A DNA stretch of 64,000 nucleotides from Glandiceps talaboti. Taxonomy: Eukaryota; Hemichordata; Enteropneusta; Spengelidae. Position numbers and translations under genes: made by a program. Below are positions 1 to 18,032 of this stretch, piece after piece. The stretch covers positions 23,741,342 to 23,805,341 of the forward strand of contig NC_135549.1 of assembly GCF_964340395.1 (NCBI RefSeq), written 5' to 3'. Position 1 is the first letter of the stretch. Every line of letters starts with the position of its first letter. The notes beneath the pieces are model-generated. The model saw nothing but the letters and a program-made list of their open reading frames with translations. It was not told where the DNA came from and did no database searches.

Positions 1-455
1 TACATACGGGTAAAGAAGTGTTTGCGCTGTTGTTCAGTGGCTATAAGTAAAACTTAATACCTACAAAGACCCCGCTTTTAGGGAAGAAGGAAAACGACAG
101 ACAAAGAAACTTCCTCCTTACAGCAAGAGTGTTGTGAGGCATTTTCACAAAGACACCAAACTACAAAAGATCTTCAACGAAGGAAATGTGAAAATCAGTT
201 ACAATGTTATCCAGAAAATGGCAAGCAATATTAAGACCCACAATAAAGCCGTCTGATAAAGACCGTACACCAAAACTATTATATCCTGCAGCTGTAGAGA
301 TCATAACCAGTGTCTGCTGAATGAACATTGCCTATCAACCAATGTAATATACAACACACAAGTTACAACAAATAATAACGGCACAGAACTATATTTTGGA
401 CTAACAGAACACATTCATATTCGCATTCGTATAAACACTCTTCCTTTCTTCCCAG
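1..455 (+). mobile_element. Penelope-like element fragment (RT end to GIY-YIG linker)
   Basis: Bases 140-255 read, in one frame, as a segment ending NVKISYNVIQKMASNIKTHN. This resembles the stretch after the reverse transcriptase in Penelope-like elements. Bases 288-430 read as a Cys-rich linker (CSCRDHNQC, then six residues and another Cys) followed by a GLTE segment, as found before the GIY-YIG endonuclease of these elements. The frame is interrupted, so this is a remnant. It lies directly upstream of exon 4 of fucosyltransferase copy 1, and a related piece sits at the same place in copy 2 (10265-10465), so insertion came before that duplication. Family assignment is from remembered motif patterns. 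Confidence 0.6.
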
Positions 456-962
456 TTTTCCTTGTACATTTGAAAGATGCTGGCATACCGAATGTCGTGA
501 GCACTGCAGATATCATACCACAAAAATATCCAGATGTTGAGGAAATTAAGCATGACAACTACTTCTGGTCCTTGGTAGAACAAAAAATTTGCATTCGTAA
601 GTCAATAACCCTTCAAAACTAAGATGACTGGTGTAATGTGGTGTTTTGGACTCTCTCCTGCTTCAGACAAATACTGTGTTCGAGTTGACATTTATGTTAT
701 CCCTAAATGTATGAAAATATTCATATATTTTGAACAGACCATTTCGTCAACACACGAATGCCTGAAAGTTTTACACAGGACAGAAATCAGGAAATAATAT
801 ATTTTATTTTTATTTTCACATATAGGTTCGATATTCTTTATATCGTGGCAACATTCAGGCTTGAGCGGTACTGTAACAGAATTCAGAAAAGCTATTGGAG
901 CAGAAAGCGAGTATTAGTTCAAAATGATTTCGTGGAAAGCTGACGGCGTTAGTCTCAAGTAG
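456..962 (+). pseudogene. O-fucosyltransferase-like copy 1, exons 4-5, broken
   Basis: Only the last two exons are in the window: exon 4 at 456-596 (after the acceptor cccag) and exon 5 at 826-962 (after tatag). Exon 4 is 141 nt where copies 2 and 3 have 142. The missing base is in the first 20 nt, where copy 2 reads SFLELLK, so the frame is lost. Exon 5 carries an in-frame TAG at 915-917 where copy 2 has Leu (TTG), and a Trp of the SGWSGT motif is Leu. Splice sites are still present. The stop codon at 960-962 aligns with that of the other copies. The upstream exons lie outside the window. I read this as a decayed tandem paralogue. Confidence 0.75.
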
Positions 963-2150
963 TACGAATGCAACACATTCAGTAAAGCTTCGTTTAACCA
1001 TTCATAACTGCTTATCTAAGAGAAAAGAATTGCAGCCGTTCTTTTATACTTATTTTCTGCTCTACTCACTCGGCTGGATGAGATCCTATGATGTGTTTAT
1101 TTGTTTTCTGTTTATCTTTTTAAAAGCATATCGGCTTGCTGTATCTGCTATCAGTTGTTGTACACGACATAACGCTCTGCAAATTATTAGTATTTCCACT
1201 ATATATTATCAAATATGTGAAGGTAGTAAGAGCAACGAATATATAACATGGTCATGGCGTCGAGGATAAAGGATTTTTTCTTGGTGTAAATAAAATACTA
1301 ACTATGTTCGCAAACTTCAAAAAGGTTCAATGTATCAGTCAGCCAGCCTATTTCATATTCATAATGTAATCGGAAAAGACAACATGTGAACAGGGGATTA
1401 ATTCTAATCATAACTAGAGAGTGTGCAACATACGGCATTCATACAGTGGTGACTCGGAGGGTGGGCGATAGATTTGATATCAACTCTTTTATCTTTTCCA
1501 TTCAATCAACTACTTTCAAATTTTCTTTTTGATTGTACAAAATGTTGAAGTCTTCCTCCATCGCCATCTGTAGCTCCGCACGAATTATCGAATTACGAAT
1601 TATCCAAACGTTTTAATCAGTCTTTTACTAATCGCAAAAAGAATATTTGAATTTGATAATGGGAGTTAGTGTTGGTAGTTTCGATAAGTCTTCTAAAAAT
1701 GGAAATAATTTAATTGGAATACTGTAAGACTTTCTAACATTATGTGCAAAAACATTCATTAATTCTCATAAGGTGAAACACATAACTAGAACGTTTATCA
1801 TTAACAAGGCATTTGCATAATTAATTATTTTCGCTAATTAGCCAAAATCTTTTTGAAAATGTAAGCTGCTAATTTCAGATAATTTATTTCTTACATTGTT
1901 GATAACATTTGCCCGTGGCTTACACAGCTTGTTTATGATGTAGCTTGTAAACCCAACGAATCATTTGATATATTAATTATTTTAATTAGGCCTCAATGAA
2001 GCATATAAATATATGGTTTATTCGGTACTTTGGCCACTGTCCTTAGATACAAATGTATAAAGATACAACAAATGGACACTGGAGGAGTTGCAGAAAATAA
2101 ATAAGTAGATAAATAAATAAAGAACATATCAAGAAGAAAATAAGGAAACA
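963..2150. other. 3' flank of copy 1, shared with copies 2 and 3
   Basis: There is no coding sequence here. A candidate polyadenylation signal AATAAA is at 1289-1294. The stretch is nearly identical to 11007-13190 apart from two blocks present only there, and 1255-1500 also aligns, more diverged, with 40520-40880 downstream of copy 3. It is therefore part of the duplicated gene unit. Confidence 0.7.
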
Positions 2151-2520
2151 AATCAATGTGGGAGTAACAGCTGTCTCTAACATGGTATTCTATTCATTGT
2201 AGACTTGGAGTTTAAAGGCCGAGTGTAAAGAAATCTTGCAATATTTCTCAAAGGCTGAATGTTGGTGGTTTTAGTAAGCCTTGTAAACTTCTTAAAGCGT
2301 GGCTGGTTACGGTACAAACAGTGGAGTGAATTGTTGTCTAATGTCTGAATAAAGTGGGCAACAGAGTAAAAATGAAATTCATCTTCAACTCATGTTTTAC
2401 AGTACTTACAAAATCTTATCTATCTTTTGTGTGTTATTGTGTCTACCTGATTCAATCTGCAAGTTTTATGCTGAGAGACGGCATCTGAAGGTGTGGTTCA
2501 TCTAAATTTATCAGATAACT
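2150..2520 (-). mobile_element. LINE 3'-end fragment (zinc-knuckle C-terminus)
   Basis: The minus strand reads as the C-terminal tail typical of many LINE ORF2 proteins: a CKYCKT cysteine motif, then VEDEFHF, CPLYSDIRQQF, and a trailing NIARFLYTAFKLQ-like segment. Several frame breaks are present. The same fragment recurs at about 13190-13560 in the duplicated unit. It is a degraded remnant, and the clade cannot be fixed from this piece. Confidence 0.55.
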
Positions 2521-2632
2521 CTCTGTCGTAAATACTGACTTAAAAGTACAAGATGATCGGAGTACTTATTAAGTACAATATGATCCGAGTTTTGTGCTTT
2601 TATTTATGCCATCAATATCTTTACAGTATTAA

Positions 2633-3317
2633 ACTATCAGGTCATTACATAAAAATATTGATAGTTTGAAACTTATGTATGAAGACATTATTAAGTCCAA
2701 ATATACTATTATTGGTATATCCGAGGTTTGGAATATTTGTAATATACATGATTATACATTTGAATGTAAAGCACATGATGTGGGTAAGGGTGGTGGGGTA
2801 GGTGTATATATACACTCATATCTCACACACAACTTACAAAATTTTGTCATTACTCACGCTGAAACCCTCTGATTGGAAGTAAACATCAGTAACTCCAAAA
2901 CAATATTTGGCATCATATACAGGAAGCCAAACACTTATATTATTGAATTTCATAATAGTTTACTAAGTGTACTGAATGATTGTAGGCTTGATAAAATCCA
3001 TTGTATTTTAATGGGTGATTTTAACATTGATATAAACATTATAAATAATTCACTTCAGGTTGAATCACTACATACATCTTTAGAATGTTTAGGATTATAT
3101 CGGTTGATATCTACACTAACCAGAGTGACAAGTACTTCTCAAACACTTATAGATCATATCTACATTAATATTTGTTCATGCAAAATTCATGCAGGTACTC
3201 TGTTAAGTGATATTTCAGATCACTAGCTTATTTTTGTTCTTTTTGAAGGTTTTCCAATCAAATTATCATACAAACGTAAAATTACGTTTAGAAATGATAA
3301 TCATTATGATTATTCTC
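2633..3317 (+). mobile_element. CR1/Jockey-like LINE, endonuclease part of ORF2, truncated
   Basis: The reading begins NIRSLHKNIDSLK and runs through GISEV, GGGVGVYIH, IYRKPN, MGDFNIDI, LIDHIY and LLSDISDH. These are the ordered motifs of an endonuclease/exonuclease/phosphatase domain of a non-LTR retrotransposon. A TGA at 2870-2872 replaces the Trp found in the sister copy at 13654-14337. Homology to the sister stops at about 3317, where sequence jumps to the opposite-strand LINE, so the reverse transcriptase half is missing here. Confidence 0.8.
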
Positions 3318-3327
3318 TGTAAATATT

Positions 3328-4480
3328 GATCTGTAAATCCCCGCCAATAAAGACGACAGTCGGTAGAATGTGACTTTTAATTAACACCTACATAATGATG
3401 TCGGATGCCCTTTTCAGCTTTTGAATATTCATATTACAGGTCTTCAAAATTTTGAAGTCTTTGTTCTGTTAACATCAATAGATTCATACCCAGGCAGTAT
3501 TTCTTCATTTCCATGTTCTAGCCAAGTTTCTACTTAGCAAGCAACTTCAAATTCCTTAATAAAGTTTAACAATTCACAGTCACCAGACTTTGAAAGTAAA
3601 CCATTGATATTCCAAAGTAGAAAATTAGTCTGTACATGTGTGTCTAGCTTGGATTGATTGTTATTACGCTGTCTCGATGTGTTACTTGTGGATGTCCGAT
3701 TTTGCTTACTTTTCGGACTTCGGCCTCCCTCCTATGTTTGGTTTATCGATCTGATACAGTAGTTTTCTAAAATATTATATACGTACATGACATTATCTAT
3801 TTTCAACTTATCATATTTCAGCTGTGCAGTCTTGCCGTCCGTTGCGACTTGCCATCATCAGGAACGGGTCAAGTTTTCTACGTTTCTCTCTGTCCATAGG
3901 TGAAAGGTCCTCAGATGTCTTGTTTTAGGTATTTTGTCAGTTTCGCCCTAGCTTTGAGAACTTGTGCACAGTGCTTATACTTTGAAAGTTTGGCAATAAT
4001 AGGTCTGGGGGTGTGCTCTCTCAAATTCAATGCCGTCACCATTCAGGTCAAGATTGTCTGAAATAAAGGATTTTAGTTTATTTTCAGCATCGTCCCATGT
4101 CTCGTCGTTATCGTGTAATCCACGGTATATTAAATTATCTCTTCTCATTTGGCCTTGCTGTTTGCAATTGTCCATTTCCCGTTCCATGTTGATCAATTTA
4201 TTTTGCATGAGTTTGTTTTCTTCAGACATCTCTGCTATAGTTTCATTTGCGTTTTCAAGCTCTTAACGTAAACCAACCACATCTTCAGAAAGTTGTTTTA
4301 CTTTTCAATTGTGGTCCTTTGAAAGTTTATCAAATTATATTGTCTCCTTAAGTCTAGTTCTTGTTCTTTTCAATTCATTCAGCAAGTCTAGATCTCCCAT
4401 TGTAATTAACTTCACTTTGTGCGAGTTCATACTCGTAGTCCGACTCCTCGTGCGATTTTGTGACGTTTCGAGTGAACGAT
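3328..4480 (-). mobile_element. LINE fragment with ORF1 (coiled coil plus RRM-like), copy A
   Basis: On the minus strand an ORF1-like protein starts near 4400 (MGDLDLLNELKRTRTRLKE), continues as a coiled coil (MSEENKLMQNKLINMERE at 4229) and reaches RRDNLIYRGL and FERAHPQ, the signature of RRM-type ORF1 proteins. Stops and frame shifts break it. Below 3600 there are remnants of the ORF2 start. The block is paralogous to 18033-19140. It has no intact gene. Confidence 0.65.
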
Positions 4481-5281
4481 TTTTATAATATGGAGGATTT
4501 TCTTGTCAAAATATCTCTGATCAAGTTATTTTGCTTTTCAGCTTGCTTGCCTTTGAGATGATCTAGCTAGGTCCAGGATTTTGCCCAACATCTCCAGAGC
4601 GAATCGGCAAGCAGAGTATGTTTTTGATTATATTTTTGTTGTTGTTGTTCGATAGTGGTATGTTATGCGTGCCTTTCATCATGGCAGATTCTCAACCATC
4701 TACATTGTCACTTATCCAAAAACATATATTCCATAGTCACATTATCATTAATTTTATTAAAGGCCAAACGTTGTTGCCTATGTTCTGGTGTTTTTGTTCG
4801 AAAATTTAATCTGGCTCCATATATATGTTGGTTTGGTTTGGTTTTGCCTCGATACCTTTATAATTGGTAATGCTAATTAAATATTCATATTGAGGCACAA
4901 GCTAGGTGATACACTGTCAGCCAAAGCGATTGCCATGGATTATTTCACGGCTATCTCATGAATTATTATGAATAATGTGCACTTCAAAGTGTTCTGGTCG
5001 ATGGAGGACTGATGTTAGGGTCTGTCCGGCTAAGTTTTCAAACACAGAAGATTATTCACTCTCACGAAAGGCATTTTAGTTTAATTTACAAAACCTCTTT
5101 ACAAGTCGTGTTTTTGAAAACATGTGTATATTATTATAATACAGTGAAAAGGTGCTGAAATGGCAGCCTGTTACATATTATCAACAAATGGATTGTTTTT
5201 CTACATACGGCCCCGATGTATCAGATGATGGGTCGTGTCTGTATTAAAGGAGTAAGGTAAAACGCGATAAGGTGCTTCACT
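4481..5281. other. Upstream region of fucosyltransferase copy 2
   Basis: This stretch has no convincing gene. Its first part (4540-4790) matches 19250-19500 upstream of copy 3, as part of the duplicated block, and the last bases before the ATG resemble those before copy 3. Promoter elements cannot be assigned by eye. Confidence 0.4.
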
Positions 5282-11006
<5,725 letters not shown>

Positions 11007-11151
11007 TACGAATGCAACACATTCAGTCAAGCTTCGTTTAACTATTCATAACTGGTTATCTAAGAGAAAAGAATTGCAACCGTTCTTTTATACTCATTCT
11101 CTCCTCTACTCAGTCGGCTCGATGAGATCCGATGATGTGTTTATTTGTTTT

Positions 11152-11193
11152 TACCTCCCGTAAGGGTACGGGAGGTATTAAAAGGGGAATGTG

Positions 11194-11244
<51 letters not shown>

Positions 11245-11809
11245 GTCATCATTTTCTAAAAATCGGCTGGCTCAATTGTAATGACATTTGGGATATATAA
11301 TCGTTCGGGTAATAGCTAGACCTGATTAGGTTTTGAGCCAGATCTGTTAATGTTTAATTAGACAAATTTGCATATTAATGAAATCAACTAATTACGCAAT
11401 ATCTTAAGACTGCATACTTCAATTTCAATACAATTTAGTACATACGTTAACCATAACAAAGCGGGTATGTCCTATAAAATCTTTTATATAGCTTAGTTTT
11501 AATGAAAATTTTGCATAATTAATGATTTTAGGTAACTAGGTTGTATCTTAAAAATGCAAGATGATACGTACATCAACCATAATAATACGCACCTATGACG
11601 TTTGTTGCTGCAACTTTTTCCTTTAATGATTATTTTGAATAATGAACGATATTCAGTAATTAAGCAGTATCATACACTCTTGCATACATTAACATAAGGA
11701 AGCACGCTTGTCCAAAAAATAAAGCCTGTTACCATAGTTTTTTTTAGTGTAATGAGTTATTTGCATAATTAGTGATTCCCTTACGGGAGGCATTCAGTTT
11801 AAATCTGAT
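11152..11809. mobile_element. Short inverted-repeat element inserted in the copy 2 flank
   Basis: A 658-bp block is absent from the paralogous site near 1108, where the flanks ATTTGTTTT and CTGTTTATC are directly joined. It begins TACCTCCCGTAAGGG, itself part of a small palindrome, and near its end has the inverse complement CCCTTACGGGAGG. A (CTGT)n stretch lies at 11194-11242. It has no coding sequence. A target-site duplication is not clear. It is best read as a non-autonomous DNA element; a diverged relative seems to lie near 21220-21625. Confidence 0.7.
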
Positions 11810-12477
11810 CTGTTTATCTTTTTAAAAGCATATCGGCTTGCTGTATCTGCTATCAGTTGTTGTACACGACATAACGCTCAGCAAATTATTAGTATTTCCA
11901 CTATATATTATCAAATATGTGAAGGTAGTAAGAGCAACGAATATATAACATAGCGTCGAGGATAAAGGAATTTTTCTTGGTGTAAATAAAATACTAACTA
12001 TGTTCGCAAACTTCAAAAAAAGTTCAATGTATCAGTCAGCCAGCCTATTTCGTATTCATAATGTAATCGGAAAAGACAACATGTGAACTGGGGATTAATT
12101 CTAATCATAACTAGAGAGTGTGCAACATACGGCATTCATACAGTGGTGACTCGGAAGGTGGGCGATAGATTTGATATCAACCCTTTTATCTTTTCCATTC
12201 AATCAACTACTTTCAAATTTTCTTTTTGATTGTACAAAATGTTGAAGTCTTCCTCCATCGCTACCTGTGGCTCCGCACGAATTAGCGAATTACGAATTAT
12301 CCAAACGTTTTAATCAGTCTTTTACTAATCGCAAAAAGAATATTTGAATTTGATAATGGGAGTTAGTGTTGGTAGTTTCGATAATTCGTATGAAAATGGA
12401 AATAATTTTTAATTGGAAAACTGTAAGACTTTCTAACATTATGTGCAAAAACATTTGTTAACTCTCATAAGGTGAAA

Positions 12478-12805
12478 TATTCATATTGTTGGAAAATCAT
12501 ATTATCAGGGAGAGGGGTCTTTCTAATGGCGTATGAAACATTAACAGATATTTGTGTTGTTATGTACAATCAAGAGGTGTTTGTATTAGTCATCACATAT
12601 TACTAATATCTTTTTGAGATAATTTATTGAGAAAAAATAATATCTAAAATTCAAACATTCATTAGTCAAAAAATGGAATAACCTGTAGTTATGGTAACTA
12701 TCTTATCTGTGGCAGGCCTGTTCTATCAGGCATGTGGTAGACCTTCCCCCTGCGTGTGCGAGGTCTATCCTTTTACTGTAATATGGATTTCTAGCTGTGT
12801 ACAGA
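12478..12805. repeat. 328-bp block present in copy 2 flank only
   Basis: The paralogous site near 1777 joins AGGTGAAA directly to AACTAGAAC. The extra block here has no obvious terminal repeats, so a deletion in the other copy is equally possible. Confidence 0.5.
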
Positions 12806-13189
12806 ACTAGAACATTTATCGTTAACAAGGCATTTGCATAATGAATTATTTTCGTTAATTAGCCAAAATCCTTTTGAAAATGTAAGCTGCTAATTTCAGG
12901 TAATTTATTTCTTACATTGGAGATAAAAATTGCCCGTGGCTTACAAAGCTTGTTTTATGATGTAGCTTGTAAACCCAACGAGCCATTTGATATATTAATT
13001 ATTTTAATTAGGCTTCAATGAAGCATATAAATATATAGTTTATTCGGTACTTTGGCCACTGTCCTTAGATACAAATGTATAAAGATACAGCAAATTGACA
13101 CTAGAGGAGTTACAGAAAATAAATAAGTAAATAAATAAATAAAGAACATATCAAAAGAAAATAACGAAACAAATCAAAGTGGTAGTAAT

Positions 13190-13560
13190 AGCTGTGTCTA
13201 ACATGGTATTGTATTCGTTATAGACTTGGAGTTTGAATGCGGAGTGTAAAGAAATCGTGCAATATTTCTCAAAGGCTGAATTTTGGTGGTTTTAATAAGC
13301 CTTGTAAACTTCTTAAAGTGTGGCTGGTTACGGTAAAAACAGTGGAGTGAATTGTTGTCTAATGTCTGAATAAAGTGGGTAACAGAGTAAAAATGAAATT
13401 CATCTTCAACTGATGTTTTACAGTACTTATAAAATCTTATCTATCTTTTGTGTGTTATTGTGTCTACCTGATTCAATCTGTAAGTTATATGCTGAGAGAC
13501 GGCATCTGAAGGTGTGGTTCATCTAAATGTATAAGATAACTCTCAGTATTAAATACTGAC
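13190..13560 (-). mobile_element. LINE 3'-end fragment, duplicate of the one at 2150-2520
   Basis: The same minus-strand cysteine motif and CPLYSD-like tail are present, with slightly different substitutions. It came along with the segmental duplication. Confidence 0.5.
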
Positions 13561-13653
13561 TTAAAAGTACAATATGATCGGAGTACTTATAAGTACAATA
13601 TGATCCGAGTTTTGTGCTTTTGTTTATGCCACCAATATCTTTATAGTATTAAA

Positions 13654-16600
13654 ATATCAGGTCATTACATAAAAATATTGATAGTTTGAAACTTATGTAT
13701 GAAGACATTATTAAGTCCAAATTTACTATTATTGGTATATCCGAGGTTTAGGATATTTGTAATATACATGATTATACACTTGAATGTAAATCACATGATG
13801 TGGGTAGGGGTGGTGGGGTAGGTGCATATATACACTCATATCTCACACATAACTTACAAAATGTTGCCATTACTCACGCTGAAACCCTCTGGTTGGAAGT
13901 AAACATCAGTAACTCCAAAGCAATAGTTGACATCATATATAGGAAGCCAAACACTGATATTATTGAATTTCATAATAGTTTACTAAGTGTATTGAATGAT
14001 TGTTTGCTTTATAAAACCCTTTGTATTTTAATGGGTGATTTTAACATTGATATAAATACTATATATAATTCACTTCAGGTTGAATCACTACTCACATCTT
14101 TAGAATGTTTGGGATTAAATCAGCTGATATCTGCACTAACCAGAGTGACATGTACTTCTCAAACACTTATAGATCATATCTACACTAATATTTGTTCATA
14201 CAAAATTCATGGATGTAATTTGTTAAGTGATATTTCACATCACTACCCTATTTTTGCCCGTTTTGAAGGATATCCAATCAAATTATCATACAAACGTAAA
14301 ATTACGTTTAGAAATAATAATCATTATGATTATTCTCACTATCATAATGACCTACTAAGTGCTCCATGGGATTCTATATATAACAGTACAGATGTGGATA
14401 CTGCCTACGAGAGATTTCATTCTATCTTCAGTGTTATCTGTAATAGGCATGCACCTCTTACCACTAAGATAGTCAATAATAAGAAAGAAATCGATACAGA
14501 CTAAGCACAAACTTTATTCCAAGATGATCAGCTAGAATTTTAATAGAAATACTGCCTCTAAGTACAAACAGTACAGAAATCCTTAGGTCTCTTTTATTAG
14601 GAAAGCAAAACAATTATATTATGCTAATGTTTTTGCAGAAAACAACAGTAACACAAACATACAGTGAAAGACTATTAACGAAGTCCTTGGAGGTCGGGGT
14701 ACAAATGCCAAAAACACTCTACCTGATAGTCTTAATGGAATTAACTGTAAGGTTTAGACAACTAATGGTATTGTAACAGCTTTCAATAATAATAATAATA
14801 ATAATAAGTTTATTTCACCAAGAATAAATGTACATGTACATGATTGGTGAGGACCAGAGAGGTAGTTCTAGTGGAACTAATCGAGTCTCTGGCCCTGAAT
14901 ACATACACTTGTTAAATGAAAGCAGTAAATTTTGCCATCTTATATACATTAGATATACATTAAATATATTTACAGTGTCAACAAAGACTGAAACTTACAT
15001 TAGAAAGAAAAAAATATGATACAGGATTTTCACTATACTGTGTTCAAAAGATAATTTTTAAGCGACTTTTTAAATAAATTTCTTGAGGTTATTGATTTTA
15101 TCAGATTTGGAGTTTCGTTCCAGTGTTTTGCGATAGAGTAATAAATGTTGTTTTGAGTTGTACTTAAATTTACTTTTGGAATAACGAAGTTGTCGCCAGT
15201 GGCAAGACGTGTATTATATGAATGTGATATAGAGGTAGCATAACGATCTATTGAATGAGCATAATGACCTGTCTTTAAATCAAAAGCAAATACACAAGTT
15301 TGGAATTTACAAAGCTTATAAATGTTAAGAATGCCAAGTTGTCGGAATAAAGGAGCACTAGGTGTGTTTGGATCAGAAAAGGTGATCAGTCTAACGAGTC
15401 TTTTTTGTAATTTAAAAATGTGGTCTAAGTGAGTTTTATATGCATTGCCCCAAATTTCAATACAATACATTATATGGGGAAGAATAAAGCAATTGTACAA
15501 AAGTAACATAGTTGATTTAGGGAGATAATGGCGTAAATATGAGATAAGGCCTACTTTTTGGCTGACTTTCTTAATGACTGTATCAATATGGGATTTCCAG
15601 GCTAGTGAGGGGTCAAGAGTTACCCCGAGATAAACGGCTGATGGAACATTTTGTATTGGCAGATCACCGACAGTGATACAATAGGTATTTACTAAACACA
15701 GGACCAAATGTAGCTAGTAAAATTGGTTCCACCAACCAACGTTTCAGCGAATACTTACCAGACCCCTCTAAAAATTCATTTTTTTATGAGCCCTACAATG
15801 GAACATGAAGTGAAAGCATTTATCACTAACCTAAATGCTAAAAAGACTAGTGGTCATGATGAATGTCCAGCTAGATTACTTATTGACGGAGCATCTGTTA
15901 TAGCTAGACAACTGGCCTAGATTTGTAATGTATCATTTATGTCTGATGTCTTTCCCAAAGTATTTAAATTAGCCAAAGTATCCCCTATTTATATAAAGAT
16001 GCTACTGATGACCCTGGTAATTATAGACCTATCTAAATTCTGCCACGTTTAAGTAAAGTCTTAGAACAAATCGTCAACACTAGACTAACTAGACTTTTTG
16101 AAAATCAGAATATTCTTTATGAACACCAGTATGCATTTAGGAAAAAACTACAGCACAAACCTCTCTCTTATCAATCTTATAGACCACATTTTACATCAAA
16201 TAGATGCAGGCAAAGTCACACTTGGCATATTTCTAGACTTCTCCAAGGCCTTCGACACTATCAACCATAAAATTCTTTTGATTATTTGCAAAATAGATCC
16301 CAATTTGTCTCTGCAGATGGCAATAAGTCATAAGTCTTGATATTAAATGTGGAGCACTTCAAGGGTCTGTTCTGTGACCTACTCTTTTCCTAGTTTTTCT
16401 CAATGACATTTTTCGTTCTTCTCTTCTACTTTTCGTTTAATTTTAGATTGTTTGCAGATGATACCAATCTCTTTCTTACTTTTGATAGTAACAGTCACAA
16501 TATAAATCTAAACAAAGTTGAAGTATACTTTAGTAAAGTTGTAACATGGTGTAATGCTAACAAACTCACTATTAACCATCTCAAAACAAATTATATTGTC

Positions 16601-17150
16601 TTTCGAACAGACAAAAGAAGACTTGCTCGTTGTGGAAGTCTCCACATCAACAACAAGGAAATTAATGAAGTTGATGAAACTTGTTTGCTGGTGTCATCTT
16701 AGACAAAAATCGGGACTGGTCCAAATATGCATACAAAGTGAACTCTATTGTGAGGGAAAAAAGTTAGCATTATCTTTCGACTGAGTCAGTTTATGCCACA
16801 AAGTATTCTCTTGTTAATTTACAAAACTTTCATACAACCACATATTACTTACGGCCTTGAGGTCTGGGGATCTACATAGCGATCACATCTGACCTATATC
16901 CTCACTTTAAAATAAATATCAGCCAGATTAGAGATGTAACTTCCAGTGATCGCGCAGTAGGCTCAACTATTTAATCATTTACACATTCTAAATATATTTA
17001 ACCAACATAGACTTCAGATTTATACTTTTATGTACGACTTACTCAATGGTAACTTGCCACATCATTTCACACAATATTGTTCATTTCCCACTCACTATTA
17101 TAATACACGTCACACAATTAAGGACAGTATTAAGTTGTGTGGCCAGTAAT
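13654..17150 (+). mobile_element. CR1/Jockey-like LINE ORF2, endonuclease and reverse transcriptase, decayed
   Basis: The endonuclease domain spans 13654-14504 (NIRSLHK, GGGVGAYIH, IYRKPN, MGDFNIDI, LIDHIY). A linker follows to about 14790. Reading resumes after a nested insertion at 15716 with the start of the RT domain (NAKKTSGHDECPARLL), then FLDFSKAFDTINH at about 16230 and RLFADDTNLF at about 16448, the last holding the catalytic A-D-D. Downstream is a C-terminal region (YNTRHT near 17098). Many stops and frame shifts show that it is inactive. It is the fuller sister of 2633-3317. Confidence 0.85.
14790..15715 (-). mobile_element. Second LINE 3' fragment nested in the first, opposite strand
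   Basis: A 224-codon open frame (15707-15033, minus) reads as the C-terminal part of a LINE RT protein: LGVTLDPSLAWKSHID, the thumb segment LPHIMYCIEIWGNAY, and LQKRLVRLI. The element ends, in its own orientation, with an (ATT)n tail at 14790-14812, as in CR1/L2-like LINEs. The host LINE frame stops just left of it and resumes just right of it. Confidence 0.8.
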
Positions 17151-18032
17151 CTCAGTTTAGTTAAAATTATGATCGTTTAATCCCTCTTTGTTTAAAATTA
17201 ATTGTCTGTAATCTTGTTTGCTTGATGGATTTTTTCAATGTTTTCGCATTTCTGTTCCCTCTAAAATTCGACAAACGTCTGTTCACATATAGTTTCATAT
17301 TTACAAACCATTCCTCTTTACTATCAGTGCAAAAGCGCGTATAATTATTCCTATTCCCATCCCGCCTCATGCTAAGAACACAACATTTAATCACATTCAA
17401 CAAAAAGATTCAATAGCTTCATCAACCCTTCCCACAGCAATAATGTTCTGTACTTCATTAATTTTCACTGACATATCATTTTGAAGGAAGGCGTTTGTGT
17501 AGTTTTTGTTTCCAGACATAACGATCAGGAAATTGATTGACACTACTATTATTGCTATGAGTATTGGGATGGTATTTACAGAAATCAGAAAGAGTAAATT
17601 TCAAGGGAGGTGGTCACATTCGGTACGATATCCAATCGTAAAATACTGTACAAGCGGAAATGTTTCTTCTTATAATTTTACAAGAATATAATCTGTCACA
17701 CTGACACCATTACATGACATGTAAGTAAAGTACCAACAATAATTCTGACACCTGCAGTCTTACAAAATTCCAACACTTCTCTGCCAAATGCGTTTACTTC
17801 AGAAACAATTGAAATTCTTTGAGGTAATGTTGAATCCACCATGTAAACGTCCCTGATAGGTAAATGCGTCCCGTCATCAACAGCTATATAATCATATTCA
17901 TTCCCAGTTCTACCATTGAAATCAACCACGATAATTAGCATAATATCCGGGTACGTGTCGATATATTGGGCTAATTCCTTCTCTAAACAGCCAAACACAT
18001 TTTCATTTGCATTCGACGATGACCGACTCAAG
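17150..18032 (-). mobile_element. LINE endonuclease remnant, minus strand
   Basis: Minus-strand reading at 18064-17696 gives ANENVFGCLEKELAQY, then a VDFNGRTGNEYDY segment (usually GDFN), and STLPQRIS and FCKTAGVRI. This is a non-LTR retrotransposon endonuclease with a changed catalytic-loop residue. It follows the ORF1 remnant at 18430-19140 in the same orientation, so the two are parts of one element. Bases 17150-17690 show nothing further that I can support. Confidence 0.7.

Noticed and set aside
17167-17403. 78-codon minus-strand open frame
   Set aside because: It lies antisense to the tail of the plus-strand LINE and has no motif of its own.
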